Assembly (NCBI GenBank): GCA_000697665.1
Contig: KL197730.1
Coordinates: 287,737-351,736, forward strand
DNA length: 64,000 bases
Direction: 5' to 3'
From: Jaapia argillacea MUCL 33604
Taxonomy: Eukaryota > Basidiomycota > Agaricomycetes > Jaapiales > Jaapiaceae
Shown: one piece after another, positions 35,646-46,888 of the stretch
Layout: each line of letters begins with the position of its first letter
Position numbering within the stretch: position 1 is the first letter of the stretch
Position numbers and translations under genes: made by a program
Notes under the pieces: model-generated
What the model was told of the DNA's origin: nothing
The model's database searches: none
What the model saw: the letters and a program-made list of their open reading frames with translations, nothing else

Positions 35646-37004
35646 CGTCGTTGGTCGAGCTGGTCAAGTCGTCCAAGGGGAGAGGCTTCGACTGGGGTTT
35701 CTCGGTATAAAAGTGGTGTACTTATAGTGCGGGGAGCACACACGACCCCAGTGATAAGGTATCATGTGGGTGTTGACATTCATGGGTGGACGCCTCGTGT
35801 AACATTCTGTGAGCAACGTCGCGGCCGATCGTTGCAGTGAGGTTAGGCACCAAGGACACTTCTTCGGACACAACATCACACAACCTGATAGGAGCGAGCA
35901 AATCAGCATAAAAATCCCCTCGAAAGGTGGAAATGTCGCGCACATAGGAAAGGGGCCAGTATTCTCACTCCCCGGCGTGCGGGAGAGAGAAGTGGGGAAG
36001 TTGTCCTCCCAATTTCTAATTTAGGAATACCTGTGAGAGCGTCAAAGAGAACGGTCGGAAGTGATTCTTGCGAACCGCATGGAGGGAGATATCAGAAAGG
36101 ATCCTCGGGTCTTCAAGACATCAGAATCTGATATAGGTGCGTCACGATCACCAGACAAACACAACCACAGGCGAGGGAGTTGGTAGACTTCAAGCGCAGA
36201 GGCAAGAAACGTCTGATACCATGAATAGCGACGCGAAGCACTGTCGTAACAAATCCAAAAAGAACTGGTAAAATCGATTGCATTCGAAGAGCATACCACG
36301 GCTGCCCAGCTTCTGGCGGGTGGAAAATCTTGGCAGGAAGGGGATGGGAATCGCAGCTTGGGAAGAATTTGCACTGGCAAACCTGTGGACCGCCGGATAT
36401 GCGAATTGTAAGGCGTGTGAGGCTTTCTTGGCCATCCCACAGACCGCCAGCGCGACAATTGGGACTGCATGGTTGGATGATCAGTGTGCGGCCAATAAAC
36501 ATCGTATAGTAGAGGAAGAAGGGGAACTTGAGGTTCAAATCGCCGTCACTGTGGTAAGCTGGATAAGACTGAATGCAATAACGAGTCGCGACGCAAGGAA
36601 GACAATTCGTTGGCATAAATATATCTTGTCCATCGGTGATGGCTGGGGGAAGCAACTTCGACGATGAGACTCGATGGCTATAAATGAGATTCTGAGTGAT
36701 CTGAAGGACTTGAAAGGGTTCAAAAGTGAGCCGAGCTGCCAGAAATGCAAAGGTTGAGGTACTGTTTTCCCTGTCGATAGCGACGACAAAACAGAGGTGG
36801 TGGTTATTGGTCAAGGGGCCGCCCAAGAGCCGACGGTCCGCCGTTCGTGTGACGCCGCCGGTCACAGGATTTTTGCCCACCTCAGCCTCCGACTCCCACT
36901 CAGCCGACTGTATTCGAGCTCTCCGGCGACCAGGGCAGCAAGCCTGCCACTATAGGCCTTCCTTGATAACTGTTTACCGGTTTTAACACCCAGGAGCGAT
37001 CCAT
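35646..37004. other. Divergent intergenic region with an unrecognised open frame
   Basis: Lies between the minus-strand S53 gene and the plus-strand ferredoxin gene. A 255-codon minus-strand frame (36113-36880) is open but shows no known domain; it contains a few Cys pairs and a hydrophobic stretch near its end (LPVLFGFVTTVLRVAI). Overlapping frames of similar quality exist in two other phases, so it may be chance. Confidence 0.35.
35722..35727 (-). promoter_or_regulatory. TATA-like box of S53 copy 1
   Basis: CTATAAGT on the minus strand, about 80 bases before the ATG at 35645. Spacing matches the TATA-like boxes of the three plus-strand S53 genes. Confidence 0.5.
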
Positions 37005-37991
37005 ATGTCTGCTCGCAACTTACTCAGTGCTCTCGGAAAGACGCGTACTGTTGCGGGGATTCGGAGATCAAGCCCAAGTTTCTGGCGTCAAACCTCGCCA
37101 TCTGTATGCGCGAGCTCGCAGGTATTGCGCTCGCCCCCACATCCCTGTGCGAGGACAATGATGTCGGGCCGAGTCCCACACTTAAGAGGGATACACACGA
37201 CGACCGGTGAGTATTCTGAAATCTCGATCATAAACACCAGTGAACCGCCCCACCGTCCTTTCCGACCTCATGCTGATATGCACGGTTGTAGTTGCCCGTC
37301 ATGGGAGTATCACTCGACCAAAACCTGGCACTGGGTACGCTCTATCACCCTATTTCGTCCCTGTTCATCGTGCTAACCAAAACCAAAAACGCCGTCTCCC
37401 CTGCCTCGTCCCTGTGATACCTGCAAATTGACGTATGAATTCCCCGCCCCTGCAATGGCAGAATAAAAGTGCATTTCAAAGATGCCAAGGGGACTCTAAT
37501 CAAGACAATCGAAGCCAATGAAGGCGATGACCTGCTTTCAATAGCGCACGAACACGATATTGATTTAGAAGGTTCGTTTTAGCCATACTCGCCCTTTCAC
37601 TTCAAAACCTCCTCTTGGCCTCGTCTTACATCTCTTGGCTTTCGTTTTCACAGGTGCATGCGAGGGTTCGATTGCATGCTCCACATGTCACGTCATTCTC
37701 ACCCCAGAACACTATGATTTATTACCTGAACCTTCTGATGATGAGAATGATATGTTGGACATGGCTTTTGGATTAACGGATACAAGTAGATTGGGATGTC
37801 AAGTGTGTCTGACCAAGGAGTTGGATGGGATGGTTGCTCAGTTACCCTCCGCCACTAGAAATATGTTTGTTGATGGTGAGTTCAGTCTGTTTGACTGTTC
37901 ATGTATCCGTTTTTTGTCCAAAACATCTCCCGGTGAGGGTATCGCTGACTATCTATCGTGTTACAAAGGCAAAAAACCTACACACCATTAG
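37005..37991 (+). CDS. Mitochondrial [2Fe-2S] ferredoxin (adrenodoxin/Yah1 type)
   Basis: Electron carrier in the mitochondrial matrix needed for iron-sulfur cluster and haem A synthesis. The start at 37005 gives an Arg/Ser-rich presequence ([20 protein letters not shown]). A second short exon encodes [14 protein letters not shown], joined to [20 protein letters not shown], then [20 protein letters not shown]. Cluster ligands are the Cys in [16 protein letters not shown] (C-x5-C-x2-C) and the fourth Cys in DTSRLGCQV. Other family marks are [20 protein letters not shown] and [19 protein letters not shown]; the stop is at 37989-37991. Four introns. Length is normal and no residue is missing. 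In yeast the homologue is essential, so this is presumably a housekeeping gene inside the protease region. Confidence 0.95.
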
Positions 37992-39413
37992 GTCGATTCT
38001 TCTGTATCTCAGCACCGAACGATCTTCGGTCTTAATGTGTAGCCCTACTCGCACTAATCCGAATCAACCCCTCACAATTACCACACGCTCTCCACTGTCT
38101 ATTCAGTCCAACATCACCCCTCTTTCTCCTCGTGCGCAATCATTAGTGAGTTGTCTCGGACGGAGTTGTCAATGCCAAAGAAACACTTACCTTGGCAGTC
38201 GAGCCAATCGATCAGCAGTTTCTCTTGAGCACCGCCTTCATTCATGAAATCGATTAGTTAGTGCCCACATTGCATCATCGAGGCCAACACATGACCATCG
38301 GTCTGGTCACCACAATGGTGATTTCATTCCCAGGTAGGGAATGGGTCCCGAAAGCCCTTCTCGCATCCTTGTCTAACATCAAATCCTACAGCCCCGCCCA
38401 AGTCTAACCTTTCGTCCTTAAAGTTTCGGTGTGCGCCTCCGCTCAGCCAGGCGGCTTCCCATAGATGATGGCCCTCGGGTCCGAAGTATGTAGTGGTTTG
38501 ATCCACTCAAAGCCCAAGAACAGCCGCATTCCTGAGGTGAGCGGATCATTTCTCGTGTTGACAGACGCAGCCCCCGGATCACAATCTGAACCGTTAGTTT
38601 AAAAGTACTCCGGTAACGGCCTCATGGCTATGCAGGTGGATTGGGGGATGGGTCGATGCAAGAGCCTCTCCTTGTTTCAGCCTTGTGTGATGTCGGCCTC
38701 CACTGGAGGGTGCAAAGTGTTGCGATAGCCTTCCTCAAGTACCAACGGACCAACCCACGACCATTAGAGGGAGGCAGAGTGGAGGCCCACAAAGGCAGAG
38801 GCAGTGCCACAACGCTTCGGATCTAGACCCCATTTGGATTTGGCTTGACATTTAACTTTCATCAACACCACGCCGAAACCTAGCCTCTCTTGGTCCCCGC
38901 TGCCCGTCATCGATGGGTTTGTTAAGAGTCAGCTGGGCTGTTCTCTATGAACCATCCCAATCTGAACCCCGAGCAGTCCCAACGAACTTCTGAGGGTATG
39001 TTCAGGCGATGGCTGATCAATCACACATCAAGATAGATGTTCGATGTGGATCGCCGTGGTGATGCAAAACACACACAACATTGCCCTATCATATTAGGAT
39101 GAAATGGTTCTCATGTAGGGGTTTGACTACTACTAGCTCGAGGCCACCCAGGTGATTCCCTGGTGTGTACAGCCTTCCTTGATCTAATCTCTTGGCTGAA
39201 GCCTTCCAGATCGCGATTCGAGTGGGTGTTAGGAGGACAATTGCCTCGCGCCAGGCATCCATTGAACCTAATCAGAACGGTTTCCGTGTTCTCCTCGCCT
39301 TGGTATTGGCAGTGCGCTGCTAATTTGTGCCTTGCTATAAAGGCATTGCCGTCCCTCCTCTGGACTCCTATCCTAGTAGATTTTCGCCTTCACCACTCTC
39401 AAAGGCTGGGACA
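37992..39413. other. Intergenic region, no gene recognised
   Basis: About 1.4 kb downstream of the ferredoxin and upstream of an S53 gene. Only short frames without family resemblance. The right end carries the promoter of the S53 gene. Confidence 0.45.
39336..39343 (+). promoter_or_regulatory. TATA box of S53 copy 2
   Basis: TATAAAGG, 78 bases before the ATG at 39414. The same octamer occurs 71 bases before the ATG of the S53 gene at 46889. Confidence 0.6.
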
Positions 39414-42074
39414 ATGCTCCCTATGCTCTCTTTTGCTTTGGCCGCCCTGGCGGCCACAGTCTCTGTCCTGGCTAATCCCATCGCCGCCGCCAACATTCCT
39501 CGCGTTGTCCACGAGAAACGAGATGCCATACCATCTGGGTGGAAACGCTCTCGCAAACATCTTCCCACCGCTTTCATCCCCCTCCGCATCGGTCTCACTC
39601 AATCTAACCTCGACAAACTCGAAGAGTTCTTGTACGAAGTCTCTGACCCCGTTTCTTCTAGTTATGGCAAACACTGGGACACTGCTAAAGTCGCCCACAC
39701 GTTCGCTCCTAGCGAAGAGACTGTCGACAGGGTTCGTGCTTGGCTCGCCGATTCTGGTTTTGAGACAGTCCGAATTCATGTGACGCCGGCCAATACGTGG
39801 GTCGAGGTCAACGCTACAGTTGAGGAGGCAGAGCAACTGCTCGCTACGGAGTACTACGTTTTCGAGCACACCACCGGTTACGAACATGTTGGTGAGTCTG
39901 AGTTGCTACAAAATCCCCTGCGCTCTCTATTAAGGGGCGGTTCATATAGCTTGCGACGAATACTATATTCCCGAGGAACTCTCCACACACATCGACTTCA
40001 TCACCCCTACTATTCATTTCAACGCCGTCGTCAGAACCCCAAGCCATGGCTTAACGCCTCGCGATTCGTTCAATGCAACCCCAGGGTGGGTTAACAATAC
40101 CGCCCCTTGGTTCAACGCTACCTTCCCCCATTGGAATACCACGGCACCCCCGCTTCGCTCCAACGGTACTAATCTCGGACACCCTGGTGTTGGCCTGTTC
40201 CCCAAGCCCGGTGGTCCAATCAGCAATCACTATGCGGACCTTCAAAATTGCGACCAGCAGATCACACCGGACTGTTTGAGGGCGTTGTACGGGATTATTT
40301 ACAAGCCTCTTGTTCCGCATAAGAACAGCTTTGGAATCGGTAAGTTTCATTGGTGGCTCTCGCAGTGCTAATCTCATCATGTAATTATTTTTTTTTGCAG
40401 TGGAGTACACGCCTCAAGCCTATCGTCAGTCTGATTTGGACATCTTCTTCGATCAATACGCACCGAATATTAAGCATCGACAACCTGAGCTGGTCTCCAT
40501 TGATGGAGGTGGGTTATCGCCAATGATCCTGTCTTGCACTGGGTGACTGAGCGAACGTTCGTTCAGGCTTTGCACAAACTTCTTATGAAGGCTTTTACTT
40601 CAATGGCGAGAGCGACCTCGATCTCCAGTATGGCATGGCCCTCACCGACCGCCAAAAGGTTACACTTTATCAAGTCGGTGATATGTATCTCGGTACGTGG
40701 CACTCAAAATCACATCAAAATTGGATCTTACCGTGTGTTGTGTTCAGGCGCGTCGTTCAACAACTTCCTTGATGCTATCGACGGATCTTATTGTACCTAT
40801 GACGGCGGTGACGATCCATCTGTTGATGCACCATATCCTGACCAGTGGTACGCTGGCGGTTACACTGGTGCGTTACATTTCACGATTCTAACCCATTCCA
40901 CATCTCAGCCTTGATGTTTTCCAGGGCCGAAGTCTTGCGGTGTCGCTCCACCTGCTCATGTCATCTCAACATCTTACGCCTACAACGAAGTCGAACTGTC
41001 CCAAAAGTACACAGCTCGCCAGTGCGCCGAATACGCAAAGTTGGGATTAATGGGTGTTACGGTGCTGTATAGCTCTGGTGATTATGGTGTCGCTGGGAAC
41101 AACAATTTGTGCATCAACGACCAAGGTACGCGACCATAAGCTTGGGTTTGACCTAAATTAACCAACCTGTGTCTTGTATATCAGGCAGCGAGAGCTACGA
41201 CGGAACGACTTTTAACCCTACTTTCCCCTCTGGATGCCCATATGTGACTTCAGTAGGAGCGACTCAGATCAATCCCGGGGCCAAGGTTACCGACCCGGAG
41301 AGCGCTTGCGAGCAAGTTATTTACAGTGGCGGCGGCTTTAGCAACCATTTCCCACGTGTGCGTCGTTACTCCACTCCTTCCACTGTATTCATCTGACGAG
41401 TCGCATTGTATAGCCGAGTTATCAACAGAAAGCGGTTGAAAATTATTTGACCAACTATCCTCCACCCTACCCATCAAATGTTTGGAATTCGGATAACGTA
41501 AGTTCTTCTCTTTCCTGAAAGTTGGTTGTCCCTCACAATCATGCTTAGGCTCGTGCCTTCCCTGATCTATCGGCCAATGGGTATGTCTCTATAGCTTTTG
41601 GGTTCGATAACTGATTGCTGATTTGTGATATTCCACGTACAGCGCTAACTATGCCGTCGCCGTCGATGATGCCTTTATCAGCGTCTATGGAACTTCTGCT
41701 TCGACCCCAGTTGTTGGTGCCATCCTCACCTTGGTGAATGATGCTCGTTTGGCGGTGGGGAAGAGTCCAATCGGTTTTATCAACCCGACTGTAAGTTCCC
41801 GTCCCCATCTTCACCTTCGTGTTTCATTAATCATCATCGCCAATATTCTAGATCTACTCCAAGTTCTTCCATGGCGCGTTCAACGACATCACAAGTGGTG
41901 GAAATCAGGGATGTGGAACGGTATGTGTCTGTGATTGAGTCGAAGGTTGAGTTTTATTCTGACATTGTGATCAACTAGCCTGGCTTCCAAGCAGTCCCCG
42001 GTTGGGATCCTGTCACTGGCCTAGGAACGCCAAATTTCCCCGAAATGTTGGTGAGGTGGCTTACTCTGCCCTGA
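39414..42074 (+). CDS. S53 sedolisin, copy 2, with sequon-rich insert
   Basis: The most divergent of the four sedolisins. The start at 39414 gives the signal peptide MLPMLSFALAALAATVSVLA, then the prodomain (FIPLRIGLTQSNLDKLEEFL, VAHTFAPSEETVDRVRAWL, VEVNATVEEAEQLLATEYY). At the pro/mature junction it has an insert of about 30 residues, absent from the other copies, with five N-x-T sites (40055-40172). The mature part has VEYTPQAYRQSDLDIFF, catalytic Glu/Asp in NGESDLDLQYGM, oxyanion Asp in VLYSSGDYGVAG, SGGGFSNHFP, and catalytic Ser in VYGTSASTPVVG. The end has FNDITSGGNQGCG and GWDPVTGLGTPNFPEM; the stop is at 42072-42074. It also has an intron at 40868-40924 that the other three lack. It looks intact and should be a secreted acid exopeptidase. 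Confidence 0.93.
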
Positions 42075-43055
42075 ACGGCGTCCATGACTCGACGATACGT
42101 CCCAATTTTACCATGGGGATTTTATCATCCTTCTGCTTCCTGTCATTTCCCCGTACATTCTTCATCACATGGACTTCACGACCTGTAGAGAAGGACTGCA
42201 GGGACATTCATACATACGGACCGTAATGCTTATGGACTAGTGCTACTGACTCTTACCACGGATTATTGTTGTCTGACGGACATGATTGGACACGATGAAC
42301 AAATGACTATTCAGGATATCGCGCGTATATATTTCTGGTGGTTTTGGAAGAGAATCCGCGATCTCGAATGAAATTTCCGGTTATTTTTGTGACGAGCAAA
42401 CGCGGTGGGAGGAGAGCACACCCATACGCCACCTGAGGACGGAGGCCTGAGGGCCTGACGACCACAAACCGAAGCTTGGACCAGTAACACCTCAACATCG
42501 ATCATCTGGCTATCTTTTTCGCTCACATCCAACATTCAGGCAGTACCCTGCAGTACGACTCCCGAACCTGCGGCGCAATGTCGTATTGTATTGGTCTTCT
42601 GCGGAGTTCGATCCTGATATAGCAATGCGCCCATGAGGGCGACTAATGTACGAACTTCTCATCTTCTTCTCTCAACTACTTGTGCGTTGTCCCATCCACA
42701 TCAACGACAGCGACTGCTGCATCATCTTGGCTGCCAGGCTTCTGCTAACAAGAAACCGCCCACTATAGTCCCACAACCTGCATTTCCCAATCTGCATGGC
42801 TGCTATGCAGGCAGGGGTGGGTGAGTTGCATCATGATCGTCCACTAGGTTGAAGCCAGAAGCAATGGCCTCACTTCGGTACGTGTCGTACTATATGACGG
42901 ATAGTCTCTTCCGATCCATATGCTTCTTATCTTCATGAAAACGTTGCCGTGCGACCATCTCCTTTAATATAAACTGGTTTCTCTCATCATTCCTGTCTGA
43001 AGCACCCACTTCGTCTCTCTCTCCCCAGGAGCTGTGAATAGGCGGTCAAACGGAA
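42075..43055. other. Intergenic region between S53 copies 2 and 3
   Basis: 3' flank of copy 2 and promoter of copy 3. No gene or repeat recognised. Confidence 0.45.
42969..42974 (+). promoter_or_regulatory. TATA box of S53 copy 3
   Basis: TATAAA 87 bases before the ATG at 43056. Confidence 0.55.
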
Positions 43056-45407
43056 ATGCTCCTCGCTCATTCCTTTGTCTTGGCGCTCCTTTGCGCGTCA
43101 GGCTTGGCATCATCCCCTGTCTTGTCGCCGTACACCCTCCACGAAAAGCGCTCTCATGTTCCGGCGGGATGGAATCGCGCCCGTAAGCACGACTCAGGTG
43201 CCGTCCTGCCGTTGCGCATCGGGTTGACCCAGAGTAACATGGACAAGCTCGAGGAGTTGTTGATGGAGGTGTCAGATCCCGAGTCGTCGAAATTCGGTGA
43301 TCATTGGACGGCGGGTCAGGTTGCGAAGACCTTTGCTCCCAGCAAGGAGACCGTTGACACTGTGTACGAGTGGCTCACGTCCGCTGGGATTGATGGCTCG
43401 CGTATCAGAGTTACGAAGGCGAAAACGTGGATCGAGGTCAACGCAACTGTTGCGGAAGCTGAGCGCCTCTTGAATGCTGACTACCACGTGTATAAGCACG
43501 GCACAGGGAAGGAGCATGTCGGTGAGTATCAATGAACTTCCTCGCTATTGGTTTGTATGCTAACTTACTCGTGAAGCATGTGATTCCTACTCCGTTCCGG
43601 AGCACGTTTCGAAGCATGTCGACATCATCACTCCAACTATTCACTTTGACGCCGTCATCAAGCGTGGCGAGGAGAGCGAGTCCAGCAATGTTTCGAACAT
43701 CGGGCGACCTGGCGTTGGTATTCACCCCGTCTCCGGCGGAAAAATCTCCACTCTCTTGACAGAGTTGGAGAACTGCGACGTGCAAATCACTCCCGCTTGC
43801 CTTCGGGCCTTGTATGGAATCATCTATGAACCCGTTGCTACCTCACGGAACAGTTACGGTATTGGTGAGCATCAGGTCTTCAGAGTCGTATCTCAATCCT
43901 CGTATTCAATGTTTTTATAGTCGAATACACCCCCCAGGCGTATCTGCAATCCGATCTCGACATATTCTTTGGAAACTTCTCTCCCAGTCTCTATGGAAAG
44001 TCGCCAAATATGGTCTCCATCGATGGAGGTTTCGCGCAGACGACTTACCAAAGCTTCGACTACAACGGCGAGAGCGACCTTGACTTGGAGTACGCCATGG
44101 ACCTCGTCAACCCCCAACCTGTCACGTTATACCAGGCTGGTGATATGGTTGAAGGTTTGTCATTTCTCAGTACGTCATTGATCATTTCTTGACACCTTCC
44201 TTCTCAGGTGCATCTTTCAACAACTTCCTTGATGCCATCGACGGAACCTTCTGTACGTTTGAGGGCGGTGACGATCCTTACTACGATTCCGTCTACCCTG
44301 ATCCCTACGGTGGTGGTTACAACGGCCCTGAGGATTGTGGTATCGTGGCTCCCGCGAACGTCATCTCCACGTCCTACGGCTACAACGAGGCAGATCTTTC
44401 TCCCGCTTATGCTGCTCGTCAATGTGCCGAGTATGCCAAGCTCGGCCTCATGGGTGTTACCGTTTTGTACAGCTCTGGTGACTATGGTGTTGCCGGTAAT
44501 GGGGGTCTGTGCTTGAACCCTGATGGTGCGTGCTATGCTGCCATTTCTCTACGCATAACTAATCAGCGATTTGAACAGGAACTCAAACACTCAATGGTAC
44601 AATGTTCAACCCCTCGTTCCCTGGTACATGCCCCTATGTCACGTCCGTCGGTGCCACGCAAGTCAGCCTCGGCAGGACTGTTTATGAGCCTGAAAGTGCT
44701 TGCGAGCAAGTCATCTACTCCGGAGGCGGATTCTCAAACTACTTCGCTATCCCGAGCTACCAAAAGACTGCGGTTGAAAGCTACTTGACGAACTATCCTC
44801 CTCCTTACCCTCACACGATGTACAACGCTACTGGCATGGTGAGTTTGACGAATATACCAGTTGGTGTTGTGCTAATATGAGGAACTCATTACAGTCCCGA
44901 GGGTTCCCTGATATCGCCGCCAATGGGTAAGCTACATGTTTCTTTCCTTCGTTGCAAATGCTGAGCTTGGCTCATTAGTGCCAACTATGTCGTCGCCATC
45001 GATGGTGGTTTCGAGTTGGTCTATGGAACTTCCTGCTCCTCCCCCGTCAGCGGATCGATATTGACCCTCGTTAACGATGCTCGTCTGGCTGTCGGCAAGA
45101 AGCCCATCGGTTTCATCAACCCGACTGTAAGGTCACATTCCGAACGACCTTCATAACTATCTCATCCTATCTCATTTCTAGATCTACTCTCCCGCTTTCT
45201 ATGGTGCATTCAACGACATTACCAACGGTACCAACCCTGGCTGTGGAACGGTGAGTCGTTTGATTGAAGAAACGAGACGGCGATTGTTAACGTGCTGTTG
45301 CGTCTGACCAGGTTGGATTCTACACTGCTCCTGGATGGGATCCCGTCACTGGTTTGGGAACACCCAATATGCCTCAGTTGCTTGCGAGGTGGTTGTTGCT
45401 TCCTTGA
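43056..45407 (+). CDS. S53 sedolisin, copy 3
   Basis: Very similar to copies 1 and 4. The start at 43056 gives the signal peptide MLLAHSFVLALLCASGLAS, then the prodomain (LPLRIGLTQSNMDKLEELLM, VAKTFAPSKETVDTVYEWL). The mature domain has VEYTPQAYLQSDLDIFFGN, catalytic Glu/Asp in NGESDLDLEYAM, a Gly/Tyr-rich YPDPYGGGYNGPEDCG, oxyanion Asp in VLYSSGDYGVAG and catalytic Ser in VYGTSCSSPVSG, where the residue after the catalytic Ser is Cys rather than the Ala of the other copies. The C-terminus has FNDITNGTNPGCG and GWDPVTGLGTPNMPQLL, with the stop at 45405-45407. The intron that follows SIDGG in the other three copies is absent here, so coding runs straight through near 44029. About 630 residues, apparently intact. 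Confidence 0.93.
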
Positions 45408-46888
45408 GAGGTTGACGCATAAGGATGGACTTATACGGACTTCATTTACTTTGTGCTCGTTGCCTTTGTTTGGAGTAGACAGATATGTAATACCACCTCG
45501 TCGTGAAAAGATTATGGTGGAGCATTTCTTCAAGCATAAGTCTCCAAGTTGTAGATGTTGAAATCTCGTAAGCGGCCCGGGCGCCGCATCGACGTGGATA
45601 TGCAGGACAGCCAAAGCTCGCCCTCGCAGTTGCGTTGTCTTCAGACCACCATGTCCAAACTTCACTCTTATATACCTGTCGCCCCATCCACTTATGTACT
45701 TTTATCATCTGGGAAACGCACTGGCGACGATTCATCACAAGTACCGGATTCCCTCGCAGTGCGGTGGCAACCAAGCGAAAATTCCCTATTTTTTCCTCAC
45801 CGCTCTCACACGTGTTGCGTCGACGACGGCTATTCTTGATCACAACGAACTCAAGGATATATCTTCGTGCCACTGGTCAAGGCTCTCGGTATTGCTTACC
45901 AGAGAGAGGAATGGCTCCTTGCGTACCAACTAGAACGAAGTCGCTTACGCCGCAACTCCAGCTCTGCGTTTCTCCGGGTGTCGTTCAGTCGTACGATGTT
46001 CTGGGTGTTATACGCTGTGAGACCTGCACTACTCTTGGCGTCGTCTGGCTGTGAATAATCTCGGTGGTTGGGAACGAATGGCTCTGAATGTCGACTTCTC
46101 TTGCAGCTTTGTCACAATATCGCCTGGACCACGAGGTGAGCGCAGTAGAGGAAGCATCTCTTCGTGAGGCTTCTCTGGTGGATGAATAGCGCCTTTGCGG
46201 CGGATCTGTCATCCCCGTCATATGTATCCCAAGTCGCCCCCACAGCTGGGAACGGAGCCCGGTACAATCGTCGCTTCGGAGCTATTCATGTTATCGACAT
46301 TTTCACCAAAACCTCAAGAGCGAGTGCCCCGCGACGTCCCATTACTTGTATAGTTGACGGTGACCGGATTCAATTAAGGTCAGTGGTCACATTTTGGGAG
46401 GCACTCCAGGTCATCTTGGCTTTTGTGTATGGGTTGACCCCACTACTCCTCGGAAGGACCTCGCAGCTTCGTGGATTTCGCCAAACATAGCCTTGGATGC
46501 ACCATACAGTTCTCTTCTTCTGGCTTCCCTCACCTGGGAAGAATCGGGCTCATCTCAGCTGTCAATCGTACAGCTTGAGCGGGTCTACTCGAGCTCAAGA
46601 GCCCCAGTGAGGCTCAATCCTTCAGCTGGGGCGTCGCATTACCCCAGACTCTGAAAGGAGAACTCTGGTAACATTGCTGGTTGGATAAAACAGACGCACA
46701 TCCTTGGTCCTTCAGGCGAATCCCATGTTCATCCATCCCACGAGGCTATCACCCATGGCTGTCAACGTGCACATGCCGCTTATCTTGTGCTTCCTAGCGC
46801 CATGCAATCATCGCCTGTATAAAGGAGGGAATTTTCGTGTCTATACCCCAGCTTTGTGGTTCACCCATAGCCCCTTCGGTCATCCGAG
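45408..46888. other. Intergenic region between S53 copies 3 and 4
   Basis: About 1.5 kb with short frames only. No gene recognised; the right end holds the promoter of copy 4. Confidence 0.45.
46818..46825 (+). promoter_or_regulatory. TATA box of S53 copy 4
   Basis: TATAAAGG, 71 bases before the ATG at 46889, identical to the box of copy 2. Confidence 0.6.
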
